Source: Alphaproteobacteria bacterium (lineage in GTDB: Bacteria > Pseudomonadota > Alphaproteobacteria > UBA2966). Taken from it: DNA of 64,000 nt. This document shows positions 1 through 9,047 of the stretch, piece after piece (position 1 is the stretch's first letter; every line of letters begins with the position of its first letter). Under the pieces are notes generated by a model. That model made no database searches and was not told where the DNA came from. It saw only the letters and a program-made list of their open reading frames with translations. The stretch is taken from contig JAGWAU010000005.1 of assembly GCA_021296255.1 (NCBI GenBank), positions 96,192-160,191 of the forward strand, written 5' to 3'. Both the position numbers and the translations under genes were made by a program.

Positions 1-283
1 GCTTTCAAAACCCTTCCTCGATGAGTGGGTGCATGACAATCTCAGCGCCGAAACGCGTGTACGGGATACCCTTGAAGAGGCGGCCGCGACCGTCCGCAGG
101 ATTCCCGACATGCTGGAGAAAGCCCAAATTGCCGCCGACGTCCTCTCACCGGAGGGAGTCCGCCTGCATCCCGACTCCGAGAGAGCGATAGGTTCTAAAT
201 TCAGCGGCCGCCGGAATTTCATACAGTTTGTGTTGATTTTCGCGCTCGTTGTCTTCACGCTGGCTATACTGTTCAAACTCTAA
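1..283 (+). CDS. ubiB: UbiB-type ubiquinone biosynthesis kinase, C-terminal end (partial)
   Basis: The open frame runs in from the left edge (first full codon at base 2) and ends in TAA. The last 93 or so residues show an amphipathic stretch followed by a C-terminal hydrophobic helix (FIQFVLIFALVVFTLAILF), the membrane tail seen in UbiB/ABC1 proteins, which support ubiquinone synthesis at the inner membrane. The kinase-like core lies outside the window. The assignment leans on context: in alphaproteobacteria ubiB is followed by coaBC and dut, exactly as here. A separate ABC1 protein is encoded at 30343-31695. An internal GTG at base 29 is unlikely to be the true start because the frame is open upstream of it. 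Confidence 0.75.
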   Translation, partial: LSKPFLDEWVHDNLSAETRVRDTLEEAAATVRRIPDMLEKAQIAADVLSPEGVRLHPDSERAIGSKFSGRRNFIQFVLIFALVVFTLAILFKL

Positions 284-403
284 CTATAGAGTTGCAAACA
301 ATTTTCTTGCTGCAGCCTCATCCGTCGACGGATGCGCCTTCAAATTCGAGTGGCACCGAGACCGAAGACCGGGCGACATCGTTGATCCGATAAGAGCGGA
401 AAC

Positions 404-1624
404 ATGCTCGACGAGAGACGCATCTTGCTCATCATTTCGGGCGGCATCGCTGCCTATAAATCGCTAGAGTTCATTCGTCGCCTCAAGGACCGCGGATGCC
501 AAGTTCGGTGTATCCTCACGGAGGGTGGGGCACAATTCGTCACGCCACTCTCGGTGGCCGCGCTTTCCGGCGAAAAGACCTATACGGATCTGTTCTCGCT
601 CACCGACGAGGCGGAGATGGGCCACATCCGCCTATCACGCGAAGCGGATCTCGTCGTCGTCGCACCGGCGTCAGCCGACATCCTCGCAAAAATGGCAGGC
701 GGACTGGCCACCGACCTCGCGACGACGGCCCTGCTCGCGACGGACAAGCCGGTGATGGTCGCGCCCGCGATGAACGTTGAAATGTGGGCGCACCCTGCGA
801 CCCGACGAAACATCGCTACCTTGCAATCCGATGGGATCCGAATGATCGGACCCGCGGAGGGGGATCTTGCCTGCGGCGAAACCGGGCCCGGGCGTATGGT
901 CGAAGCCGAGGAGTTGGTTCGAGCCGTGGAACGTCACTTCACGCAAGGCGGGCCGGGCGTCCTTGCGGGGCGCCGGGTTTTGGTGACGTCGGGCCCGACT
1001 CGCGAAGCGATCGACCCTGTGCGCTACATCTCCAATTTCTCGTCGGGAAAACAGGGACACGCAATCGCAGGCGCGTTGGCAAGCCTGGGAGCGGAGACGA
1101 CCCTGGTATCCGGACCGACTCATGAGCCGGACCCTACGGGCGTCACGACGTTTCACGTGGAATCCGCGATGGACATGATGGCGGCCTGCGACGACACACT
1201 GCCGGTTGACGTGGCGGTCTGCGCCGCCGCCGTATCGGACTGGCGGGTCACCACGCGACGCAACCAGAAGATCAAGAAGGACGGCCAATCAGCGCCGGCC
1301 CTCGAACTGACCGAAAATCCCGACATCCTGGCCGCACTTGCCCGACATTCGCGTCACCGTCCGAGCCTTGTCGTGGGCTTCGCGGCCGAAACGGAAAACC
1401 TGATCGACAATGCGAGCGCGAAACGACGCAGGAAGGGTTGCGATTGGATCATCGCCAACGATGTTTCAGCGGAGGCCGGGACTTTCGGCGCGTCGGAGAA
1501 TACCGTCCATCTGATTACCGAGCGTGGCACCGAGGCATGGCCGAAGCTCAGCAAGCTCGACATCGCCAGGCGTCTGGGGGTGGCCATCGCCGAATATCTG
1601 GCCCGAGAAAGGTCGGTGGCGTGA
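404..1624 (+). CDS. coaBC: Bifunctional phosphopantothenoylcysteine decarboxylase / phosphopantothenate-cysteine ligase
   Basis: This cytosolic fusion carries out two consecutive steps of coenzyme A synthesis: CTP-dependent joining of cysteine to 4-phosphopantothenate, then FMN-dependent decarboxylation. The N-terminal CoaC half (about residues 1-185) shows the flavin motif GGIAAYKS, the active-site His in MGHIRLSREADL, the substrate motif APAMNVEMW and the Cys of CGETGPGRM. The CoaB half (from about 190) shows SGPTREAIDPVRYISN, the AAVSDWR motif and the KIKKDG loop. The 406-residue length is normal. The start ATG at 404 is followed directly by the expected ILLIISGGIAAYK strand. Its TGA overlaps the GTG of the next gene by 4 bases, so the two are translationally coupled. 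Confidence 0.96.
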   Translation: MLDERRILLIISGGIAAYKSLEFIRRLKDRGCQVRCILTEGGAQFVTPLSVAALSGEKTYTDLFSLTDEAEMGHIRLSREADLVVVAPASADILAKMAGGLATDLATTALLATDKPVMVAPAMNVEMWAHPATRRNIATLQSDGIRMIGPAEGDLACGETGPGRMVEAEELVRAVERHFTQGGPGVLAGRRVLVTSGPTREAIDPVRYISNFSSGKQGHAIAGALASLGAETTLVSGPTHEPDPTGVTTFHVESAMDMMAACDDTLPVDVAVCAAAVSDWRVTTRRNQKIKKDGQSAPALELTENPDILAALARHSRHRPSLVVGFAAETENLIDNASAKRRRKGCDWIIANDVSAEAGTFGASENTVHLITERGTEAWPKLSKLDIARRLGVAIAEYLARERSVA

Positions 1625-2055
1625 ACGCCGTCACCGTCCCGATCCACCGGCTTCCCCATGCCCAAGACCTCAAACTCACAAAATACGCGACCCAGGGCTC
1701 TGCCGCGCACGAATTGTCCGCGGCCTAGGAGTCTGGCTTCCTCGTTCCCACGGGCGTCCGCATCGCCCTTCCGCCGGGTCTCGAAGCCCAGGTCCGCCCG
1801 AGGTCGGGCCTCGCGCTCGATCACGGTCTTACGCTCCTGAACAGTCCCGGCACGATCGACTCGGACTATCTCGGTGAAATCGGGATCATTCTCGCCAACT
1901 TGGGCAGCGAACCGGTAACCATTCAACGCGGGGATCGAATTGCTCAGCTCGTTATCGCACGTTATCTGACCATAGAATGGCAAGAGTCGGACAGCCTTGG
2001 CGACAGCGACCGGGGTGGCGGAGGATTCGGCTCGACGGGTTCGTCAGGCACTTGA
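1621..2055 (+). pseudogene. dut: dUTPase gene interrupted by an in-frame amber codon and an 8-codon gap
   Basis: A single reading frame from GTG 1621 (overlapping the coaBC stop as GTGA) to TGA 2055 encodes a trimeric dUTPase, which hydrolyses dUTP to dUMP. It is broken by TAG at 1726-1728. After the stop the same frame continues with [13 protein letters not shown], motif 2 (PRSGLAL), motif 3 ([15 protein letters not shown]), motif 4 ([10 protein letters not shown]) and the P-loop-like motif 5 (GGGGFGSTG). Around the stop, only five codons separate the end of motif 1 from LVPTG, where the family normally has about 13. Motif 1 itself reads HEL instead of the usual xDL, so the metal-binding Asp is altered. 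This looks like a damaged gene: a 24-base deletion plus a stop. Assembly error or an unlinked intact copy cannot be excluded. Confidence 0.85.
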
Positions 2056-2205
2056 GATCACCATAGCGGGACACGACGTGCCCGAGACGCCATCGGCCGG
2101 TTGCCTAGCCCACATCACTTCTCGCAATATGGTCGACGGTTGTCCAACGCGTGGATGATCACAACCGTAACTGAAGAGAATTCCTGCGTGCTGGCGAACA
2201 CCGGG

Positions 2206-3000
2206 ATGGAATTCACCGAAGAACAGATCGAACGTTACGCCCGCCACATCGTGCTGCGGGAAGTGGGAGGTATTGGACAAGCGAAGCTCCTGAACGCGCG
2301 CGTCCTGGTCATCGGCGCCGGCGGTTTGGGCTCTCCCTTGCTGATGTATCTCGCGGCTGCCGGCGTTGGCACGATCGGCGTGGTCGACGACGACACGGTC
2401 AGCCTGTCCAACTTGCAGAGGCAGATCGCCCATTCGACGGGACGAATCGGTATTCCAAAAACGGCCAGCGCCAAAAAGACCATTGCCGCGTTGAATCCCG
2501 ACGTGAACGTCGTGCCTTATGAGACCCGGGCGACTGTCGACAACGTTCTCGATCTGGTCACTGACTACGACGTCATCGCCGACGGCAGCGACAATTTCGA
2601 CACGCGGTTCCTGGTCAACGACGCCTGTATGTTCGCCCGTAAGACGCTGGTATCGGCATCATTGCTCCGATTTGACGCGCAGCTCTCCACGTTCAAGGCC
2701 CATCAGGGCGATGGTCATCCGTGTTATCGCTGCATCTACCGTGAACCACCGCCTCCGGGCCTCATCCCCAGTTGCGCGGAGGGAGGCGTGCTCGGGGCGC
2801 TCGCCGGGGCCATGGGTTCGCTCCAGGCAACGGAAGTCGTCAAGGAGCTATTGGGAACGGGAGAGTCCCTGTCCGGCTGGCTGGTCATTTACGATGCACT
2901 CGGAACCAACTGGCGCAAGGTGAAGGTTAAACCCGACCCCGACTGCCCGCTCTGTGGCGACTCGCCGACGATCCACGATCTCTCGGTTCATGTCCGATAA
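2206..3000 (+). CDS. moeB: MoeB/ThiF/HesA-family sulfur-carrier adenylyltransferase
   Basis: A 264-residue E1-like enzyme that adenylates the C-terminal glycine of a small sulfur-carrier protein (MoaD or ThiS type) for molybdopterin or thiamine synthesis. Visible marks: N-terminal ERYARHIVLREVGGIGQ, the nucleotide loop GAGGLGSP, the arginine-bearing NLQRQ, the SDNFDTRFLVND signature and two Cys pairs (CYRC, CPLC) that bind structural zinc. The ATG at 2206 is chosen because the family begins at this point; longer in-frame starts back to 2101 add unmatched sequence. It overlaps the next gene by 11 bases. Whether it serves MoaD, ThiS or another carrier cannot be told, as no carrier gene is in the window. 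Confidence 0.9.
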   Translation: MEFTEEQIERYARHIVLREVGGIGQAKLLNARVLVIGAGGLGSPLLMYLAAAGVGTIGVVDDDTVSLSNLQRQIAHSTGRIGIPKTASAKKTIAALNPDVNVVPYETRATVDNVLDLVTDYDVIADGSDNFDTRFLVNDACMFARKTLVSASLLRFDAQLSTFKAHQGDGHPCYRCIYREPPPPGLIPSCAEGGVLGALAGAMGSLQATEVVKELLGTGESLSGWLVIYDALGTNWRKVKVKPDPDCPLCGDSPTIHDLSVHVR

Positions 3001-3460
3001 GATCCGGTCCAGCCTGAACCCACCGGCGTCGGAACCCGCCGGCCGGCCCCGGAGATTGTCGGTCGTGGTTTATTCGGAAGCGGTCGACAAGGTTCACTAC
3101 GCCCTTGCCATGGCGAGCGCGGCGGTCGCCATCGACATCCCGGCAAACCTTTTCTTTACCATGGGAGCGGTGCATGCCCTTGTCGGCGAATCCGGAACGC
3201 CCGGTTGGGCGACCATGACCGCTGGAGATGGGCGCAGCGGCGCCGAACTCGACGACGATTATCGCGGTCGTGGCGTCGCCACCTTCGAAGAGCTCATCGA
3301 GGCATGTTCAGTCCTCGGTGTCCGCCTCATGGTGTGTGAAATGGGTCTCCGAGCGATGGGGCTGACGCGCGAAGATCTTCGTGACGACCTGAATATCGCC
3401 GAGGGAGGTCTGGTGACGTTCTTCTCCGATGCTGGAGACAGCCCGATTACCTTTCTTTAG
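2990..3460 (+). CDS. DsrE-family protein
   Basis: A 156-residue protein with the DsrE/DsrF-like alpha/beta fold: a first strand RLSVVVYSEAVDKVHYALAM, a helix followed by the nucleotide-free loop FFTMGAVHAL, and a late VLGVRLMVCEMGLRAMG segment with the single Cys typical of DsrE-like relays (VCEMG). Such proteins act in cytosolic sulfur transfer or persulfide handling. The ATG at 2990 lies inside the end of the moeB-like gene, so the two form one transcription unit; this fits a shared role in sulfur-carrier chemistry, which is inference. The TAG stop is followed by the convergent dehydrogenase gene. Confidence 0.82.
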   Translation: MSDKIRSSLNPPASEPAGRPRRLSVVVYSEAVDKVHYALAMASAAVAIDIPANLFFTMGAVHALVGESGTPGWATMTAGDGRSGAELDDDYRGRGVATFEELIEACSVLGVRLMVCEMGLRAMGLTREDLRDDLNIAEGGLVTFFSDAGDSPITFL

Positions 3461-3477
3461 AGCCGTTGTCGGCTGCG

Positions 3478-4467
3478 TTAGTCAAACTCGCCCGGTATGA
3501 CCCGATTAGGAGGTGCGTGACCATCGACAAATGTCTTGATGTTGATGATCACGAGTTCGCCCATCTCCATTCGTCCCTCGATGGTCGCGGACGCCATGTG
3601 CGGCAACAAGACCACGTTGTCGAGTTCGAGAAGCTTGGGATTGACGGCGGGCTCGTGTTCGAAAACATCTAGCCCGGCGCCTGCGATCTGGCCCGAGCGG
3701 AGGGCCCGCGTCAGCGCGTCTTCGTTGATGACCTCGCCACGCGACGTGTTGACGATGTAGGCGCGCGGCTGCATGAGCTTGAGCCGCCGCTCAGACACGA
3801 GGTGGAAGGTCGCCGGCGTGTGAGGACAGTTCACGGAGACGATGTCCATCCGGGCAAGCATCTGATCCAGACTTTCCCAGTAGGTCGCCTCCAATTCGTT
3901 CTCAATGTCTTCGTGCAGACGATTCCGATTGTGATAGTGGATCGATAGTCCAAACCCCCGGGCCCGACGGGCAACCGCCTGACCTATTCGGCCCATGCCC
4001 ACGATACCCAGCCGTTTGCCCCATATCCTGTGGCCCAGCATCCAGGTCGGGGACCAACCCTTCCAATCACCGTGTCGGACGGCGCGCTCGCCTTCCGCCA
4101 GCCGCCGCGGGACTGCGAGAATCAGCGCCATCGCCATGTCGGCGGTATCTTCAGTGAGAACACCCGGCGTATTGGTAACCGTGATGCCGCGTTGCTCCGC
4201 CGCACGCAGATCGACATTGTCAACACCGGTCGAGAAGCTTGCGATCAATCGCAATTTCTCACCCGATTGGTTGAGAACATTGGCGTCCAGCCTATCCGTG
4301 ACCGTGGGCACCAAGACGTCGGCCCGACCCACGGCGTCGACGAGCTCCTCGCGACTAAAGGGATGGTCATCCAGATTGAGATCAACCTCGAACAACTCCA
4401 TCATCCGCGTTTCGATCGCGTCGGGGAGTTTTCGCGTGACGACGACGGTCGGGCTGTTTTGGACCAT
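3478..4467 (-). CDS. D-isomer 2-hydroxyacid dehydrogenase, glyoxylate/hydroxypyruvate reductase-like
   Basis: A 329-residue NAD(P)H-dependent reductase of 2-oxoacids such as glyoxylate or hydroxypyruvate, cytosolic. The Rossmann loop reads GIVGMGRIGQAVARRA, the substrate loop STGVDNVD, and the catalytic trio appears as Arg in NTSRGEVINED, Glu in DVFEHEP and His in LLPHMAS. Arg follows the Rossmann second strand region (YHNRNR), which favours NADPH. The ATG at 4467 gives full family length. It converges on the DsrE gene with only 17 bases between the stops. The gene upstream in typical relatives would be the SH3 protein found here about 5.7 kb away at 10171, so an insertion may have split the pair. 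Confidence 0.92.
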   Translation of the reverse strand: MVQNSPTVVVTRKLPDAIETRMMELFEVDLNLDDHPFSREELVDAVGRADVLVPTVTDRLDANVLNQSGEKLRLIASFSTGVDNVDLRAAEQRGITVTNTPGVLTEDTADMAMALILAVPRRLAEGERAVRHGDWKGWSPTWMLGHRIWGKRLGIVGMGRIGQAVARRARGFGLSIHYHNRNRLHEDIENELEATYWESLDQMLARMDIVSVNCPHTPATFHLVSERRLKLMQPRAYIVNTSRGEVINEDALTRALRSGQIAGAGLDVFEHEPAVNPKLLELDNVVLLPHMASATIEGRMEMGELVIINIKTFVDGHAPPNRVIPGEFD

Positions 4468-4615
4468 GAAGGACGCGGTGGAGAGGACACAGAGGCCTTT
4501 CGGAGAACTCTCTTCTCTCTAGCAAATGTGTCGAGGTCACACAATCAAGGGTGACGAGGCTTCGTGACACACATCGAGAAATCCCTGTGGCTGATCCTGG
4601 TCAGCGCGAGCTTGG

Positions 4616-6583
4616 CTACTCTGGTCGCGCGAAGGCGACGAGCGCGGCGTCCGACCCGGCGCCCGTCGAGATGACGATGAACTGCCGCCCCGATCGCGCG
4701 CGGTAGGTCATCGGGTTGGCGTAAGTTCGAAACGGCGTCGCGCCACGCCAGACCTCAACGCCCGTCGCCTTGTCGAATGCATGCAGGTACGGGGCGCCGC
4801 CGCCGAGGAACACCAACCCCCCCTTGGTCACCATCGGGCCGGAGTTGCCTCGCGTGCCCAGCCGCTCTGGCAGCTCCACGCCGCGCAGCAGCGGGTGCTC
4901 GCGCATCTCGCGACTCCCCTCCCCGAACGGCACCTTCCACACGATCTCGCCCGCATTGAGGTCGATCGCTACCAAGTGCGCGTACGGCGGCTTGATGAGC
5001 AGAATCGGGCCGAGCTTGCTCTCGGGCGTCTGCGCGGCGCCCGGCCCGCCGGCCTCTCGGAACATCAGGAGCGTCGCCCCGTAGGGACAGTTGTTGCTGT
5101 ACGCGACGTCGACCTCCGGATCGTTATCCGCATTCACGCACACTTGGTTCGTGTCGGCGTCTTCCGATGTCCGCACGTACGGGAGCCCGGTTTCGGGGTC
5201 GAATGCCGCCCCGCCCCAGTTCGCGCCGCCGCTCGCGCCCGGGCGCTGGAGCGTCCCCTGAAGGCTCGGCGGCGTGAACAGAAGACCGAGCCGGAACTTC
5301 CGCATCTCCTCAAGCGCGAGCGCACGGATCTCCGGCGTCAGGTCGTTCGCGTCCTCCAGCGACACCCCCTGGCTGCTGAATGGCGGTGGCCTGGTCGGGA
5401 ACGGCTGCGTCGGATACAGCACCTCGCCCGGCGCGTCCGTCGTGGTGTCCACCGCAGGCTCCTCGATGGGCCACACCGGCTCGCCCGTCACCCGGTCGAA
5501 CACATATGTGAAGCCGTGCTTCGACACCTGCGCCACCGCGTCGATCTCGCGTCCATCCACCGTGATCGTCACGAGGTTGGGCGCAGCAGCCAGGTCGTAG
5601 TCCCACACCCCGTGGTGTACCGCCTGGAAGTGCCACTGCCGCTCGCCCGTGCGCGCATCCAGGCACACCAGCGCCTCGGCGAAGAAGTTCGCCCCCACCC
5701 GGCGGCTACCCCAGTAGTCGCTACTCGGCGTGCTCGTCGGCACGTACATAAACCCGCGCTCGACGTCGAGCGACATCAGCCCCCACACGTTGGCGTGGCC
5801 GGTATAGCGCCACGACTCATCCTCCCAGGTGTCCGCGCCGAAGTCGTCGCTCGATTGCGGGATGGTGAAGAAGACCCAGCGGCGCTTGCCCGTGCGGGCG
5901 TCGAACGCCTGCACGGTTCCGGGCGGGTCGAACTTTCGTTGTAGCCGGTCGGGTATGTGGCTTCCCACGATCACCAGGTCCTCGAACACCACCGGCGGCG
6001 AGGTCTGATCGAACTCGTAGCGGGTCACCGGGCGGCCATGGCCCTCGGTCAGCAGAACGCTCCCGCTCTCGCCGAAGCCCGTGTCCAGCTCACCGGTCGC
6101 GGCGTCGATCGCGTACAGCCGATCGCGGCTGTTGAGGAAAATGCGCGCGTCGTCCCCGTCGCTCCAGTAGGCAATGCCCCGGTGCTTGAAGCCGCGCGGC
6201 CCCATCCCCTTGAGTCCGCCTTCGTAAGCCTTGGGATCGAATGTCCACAGCTCCACGCCCGTCTCCGCGTCGAGAGGCGCCACGCGCGTGTACATGGTGG
6301 AGAGGTAGAGGACGTTGCCGATCATGATCGGCGTTGCCTGGAATGGGCCCGGCCGCGTGCCGTATTCCTCCAGAGGCGTCTCGTTCGGCTCCCATCGCCA
6401 GACGATCTCCAGCTCGCCGACATTGGCAGCGGTGATCTCGTCAGCGGCCGAGTACTTGGTGTGCGCCTGGCCGGAGCCGACAAACGGCCATTCGATCATG
6501 GCAGCCGGCTCCCGGGCCCTCGCGAACACGGTGGATGCGAGGGCCGCAGCCAGGAGGGCGGCGATCACAACGAATGGTTTCAT
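4616..6583 (-). CDS. Secreted PQQ-dependent dehydrogenase (quinoprotein glucose dehydrogenase-like beta-propeller)
   Basis: A 655-residue protein with an N-terminal signal peptide (MKPFVVIAALLAAALAS, cleavage near FARA) followed by a beta-propeller of repeated Trp-docking strands (EIVWRWEPNE, GVELWTFDP, GKRRWVFF, GERQWHFQ, GEPVWPIEE, GEIVWKVPF, GVEVWRG). GGANWGGAAFDPETGLPYV is characteristic of the membrane-glucose-dehydrogenase branch, but the N-terminal membrane helices of Gcd are missing and no CxxCH haem site is present. It should therefore be a soluble periplasmic oxidase of a sugar or alcohol that hands electrons to ubiquinone or a separate cytochrome. No PQQ synthesis genes are nearby. 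Codon choice looks more GC-biased than the flanking core genes. The substrate is unknown. It ends in TAG. Confidence 0.9.
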   Translation of the reverse strand: MKPFVVIAALLAAALASTVFARAREPAAMIEWPFVGSGQAHTKYSAADEITAANVGELEIVWRWEPNETPLEEYGTRPGPFQATPIMIGNVLYLSTMYTRVAPLDAETGVELWTFDPKAYEGGLKGMGPRGFKHRGIAYWSDGDDARIFLNSRDRLYAIDAATGELDTGFGESGSVLLTEGHGRPVTRYEFDQTSPPVVFEDLVIVGSHIPDRLQRKFDPPGTVQAFDARTGKRRWVFFTIPQSSDDFGADTWEDESWRYTGHANVWGLMSLDVERGFMYVPTSTPSSDYWGSRRVGANFFAEALVCLDARTGERQWHFQAVHHGVWDYDLAAAPNLVTITVDGREIDAVAQVSKHGFTYVFDRVTGEPVWPIEEPAVDTTTDAPGEVLYPTQPFPTRPPPFSSQGVSLEDANDLTPEIRALALEEMRKFRLGLLFTPPSLQGTLQRPGASGGANWGGAAFDPETGLPYVRTSEDADTNQVCVNADNDPEVDVAYSNNCPYGATLLMFREAGGPGAAQTPESKLGPILLIKPPYAHLVAIDLNAGEIVWKVPFGEGSREMREHPLLRGVELPERLGTRGNSGPMVTKGGLVFLGGGAPYLHAFDKATGVEVWRGATPFRTYANPMTYRARSGRQFIVISTGAGSDAALVAFARPE

Positions 6584-6851
6584 GGAGGGAACCCGGCTGG
6601 GAACTCAAACCTGCTTTTCGCGGCGTATTCTAAGTAGCGAGGATCACGAGGCCCCGTGATTCTGCCATCACCACTCTGAAGGAGTAGCAAATCGGCAGGA
6701 GTGAAAGTGCCGTTTCCTTCGAGAAGTCATTGAAGACTACCTTCCTTGTCGCGTCCTGGTGGACCGTGTGGTCGCGCGGGGCGCCCCATCATCGCCGATG
6801 GGAGGCCGAGGACCGACGCATGTTCGAAGGCAGCAGTCAAGCGGTCTGCAG

Positions 6852-9047
6852 TCAGCCGCCCCCCGGCCCGGTCTCGAAACGTCCGGCGAGCAGGTATCGG
6901 TAGAGCTTGAGGGCAAGCCGCTCTTCATGCTCCTCCAGCCAGCTCCGGACAGCCGGAGTCAGCCCCATCGCCTCGCAGGGTTCGTCGGCGGTCACGGAGG
7001 GTGCTTTCTCGTCCGAAGGGTCGGCCGGCCAGATCGCGTCGCCGGGTCCGTACTGACGGAACCGCGTGCCCGCCGCCCCATGGGCGGAAGCCCGGCCCGA
7101 TGTCAGCAGTTGCAGGCCTTTGCTCGGCGCACCCGGCCCCGAGAGGGCTTCGCCGGCGGAATACTCGCGGGACTCCAACCAGTCGCGAAGTTCCTTCACC
7201 AAGTCCTCAAACTGAACCTGCCGATCCAAGTGGCGTTCGAGGTCGTCGGCGGCGTGCTCCAGCAAGGCCGCGCGCCGGCTGTCCGAGGCGGCCGCATCCG
7301 TCCTCCACGCCGCGATGACGATGTCCTCGCCGAGTTCCAGCCCGCGATCCGCATTCTGCTCGAGACGCAACGCCGAGAAGTCCGAGGGGGGAAGGTTGCG
7401 CTCCATTCCAGCCCTCAGCTGTTCGGACACTGCGCTCAGGACGACTTGAATGCCGGCCCGGTTCGCCGATTGCAGGAATCTCGCAAGAACGTTCACCGCC
7501 GAGAAGTCGAAGCCGGAGACGGCCGAGAAGTCCAGCATCAGGCAGGCGGGACGCGAGGCGCCACCGAGGGACTTCCTGAGATGATCGGCCAGAGGACCGA
7601 CGCTGCCGAAGAAGATATAACCGCGCAGCCGGTACGCCACCAACCGCTCGCCTTCCTCCAGCAGGATGGCGCGATCCGGAACGGGACGCGACTTGGTGCT
7701 CCGGCGCTCGCGCCCGGTGAAACGCGATTCGATGGGGTCCACGCGGCTCAGGCGCACGGCGAAGAACACGAGGGTGGCCAGCATCCCGGCGCCCACCCCC
7801 TCGAACAGGCCGAAGGCGATGATGACGACGAAGATCAGCACGATGATGCCGTACTCCAACCACGGCAACCGCCGACGGCTTCTCACGAGCCCTTCGTCCA
7901 GCATCCCGAGACCGGCGAAGAACAGAATGCCCCCGACGAGCGAGACCGGCACCAGCTCCAGCATCCCGTCGCCCATGAACAATGCGCACCCGATGACAAG
8001 GGCGGCGGCGACACCGGTCAGGCGGGTGGCGGCCCCGAACAGCTTGCTGCGCAGCGAGGCGGGCACGATCAGGCTCGCGACCGTACCGCCGCCCAGGCCA
8101 GCGACCACGCTCGCCAGACCGCTCGCCCTGAACTCGCGGTCCCAGTCCAGATCCTGGTTCGCCGCCATCTCGAGGCCCGCGATGTTCATGATCACGACGA
8201 TAAGCGCGACCAGCACCAGCGTCAGCATGCTCGGGACCTGTGTGGCCATCGCAGTCCAATCCACATTCACCAGGTCGGCAGGCTGCAACGACGGCCACAG
8301 GCTGCCTTCCGAGGTGCTCTTCAGCAACAGCCCCGCCGTCCGCGCCTCGTGACCTGAGATGTCGAGGGAGGCGAGGGCCAGATAGTAGGCACCGACGAAG
8401 AGCGCGACGCTCACCGGCAGAATGAGCGGGTTGCCCCAGCGCTTCATTGCGGCGTAGAGCGCAATTCCGTAGACCGCGCCCGGGATCCACCTCCAGAGCA
8501 CCGAGGGCTCCGCAAGCGCCGGTATCGCACGCCAGTCCGGATCTGCTCCCATCAGGGACATTGCTGCGAGACATACGGCACCCCCGATCCCGGACACGAA
8601 CCCCGCAGCGACCGGGTAAGGAATGAAGCGCACTAGGTTGGCGAGACGGAAACGCCCGATCATGAGACAGAACAGGCCGGTGGCGACCGCGCCGATCATG
8701 AGTGCGCCTGAGGTAGTGACGAACAGCGCGTCGCCTTCGGCGTCCATGGTGGAGCCGATCAGGGCCATCACGATCACCAGGGCGGGAGACAGCCCTGCGA
8801 TCGCCCCGCGAAAGCCGCCCGCAAGCGCGATGACAAGGCAGGCGGCGAAGTTTCCGAACAGCACCAAGCCGACGCCCTGGGAGGAATAGGGCGCCAACGC
8901 GCCGGAGAATATGAAGCTCCCGAAGGCCACTTGGGCGACGAGCAGCCCGAGGCCGGAGGTGAACCCGGCCGACAACGCCGGAACCGTCTTCGCCGACAGG
9001 ATGTCCGCGCGAAGCTCGGACGCGAGTTCCCGGAGTGAAGACGTCAC
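6852..9047 (-). CDS. SulP-family anion transporter with STAS domain and C-terminal extension
   Basis: A 731-residue inner-membrane protein. Residues about 20-420 hold the 12-14 hydrophobic segments of the SulP/SLC26 fold, beginning with TVPALSAGFTSGLGLLVAQV and including an Asn/Ala/Gly-rich core (GNFAACLVIALAGGFRGAIAGLSPALVIV). A cytoplasmic STAS domain follows (about 450-560, with LMLDFSAVSGFDFSAVNVLA). The last 130 residues (EYSAGEALSGPGAPSKGLQLL) resemble the start of a cyclic-nucleotide-binding beta-roll, as in some bacterial SulP proteins, suggesting ligand-gated transport; this is inference. The substrate could be sulfate, bicarbonate or another anion. It lies upstream of the PQQ dehydrogenase on the same strand with a 268-base gap. 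Confidence 0.88.
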   Translation of the reverse strand: MTSSLRELASELRADILSAKTVPALSAGFTSGLGLLVAQVAFGSFIFSGALAPYSSQGVGLVLFGNFAACLVIALAGGFRGAIAGLSPALVIVMALIGSTMDAEGDALFVTTSGALMIGAVATGLFCLMIGRFRLANLVRFIPYPVAAGFVSGIGGAVCLAAMSLMGADPDWRAIPALAEPSVLWRWIPGAVYGIALYAAMKRWGNPLILPVSVALFVGAYYLALASLDISGHEARTAGLLLKSTSEGSLWPSLQPADLVNVDWTAMATQVPSMLTLVLVALIVVIMNIAGLEMAANQDLDWDREFRASGLASVVAGLGGGTVASLIVPASLRSKLFGAATRLTGVAAALVIGCALFMGDGMLELVPVSLVGGILFFAGLGMLDEGLVRSRRRLPWLEYGIIVLIFVVIIAFGLFEGVGAGMLATLVFFAVRLSRVDPIESRFTGRERRSTKSRPVPDRAILLEEGERLVAYRLRGYIFFGSVGPLADHLRKSLGGASRPACLMLDFSAVSGFDFSAVNVLARFLQSANRAGIQVVLSAVSEQLRAGMERNLPPSDFSALRLEQNADRGLELGEDIVIAAWRTDAAASDSRRAALLEHAADDLERHLDRQVQFEDLVKELRDWLESREYSAGEALSGPGAPSKGLQLLTSGRASAHGAAGTRFRQYGPGDAIWPADPSDEKAPSVTADEPCEAMGLTPAVRSWLEEHEERLALKLYRYLLAGRFETGPGGG

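Noticed and set aside
6759-8574. Long open frames overlapping the SulP gene (532 codons on plus, 455 codons on minus in another frame)
   Set aside because: They are shadows caused by GC-rich codons; they show low-complexity Arg/Gln/His-rich sequence without family motifs, whereas the 731-residue SulP frame has clear motifs.
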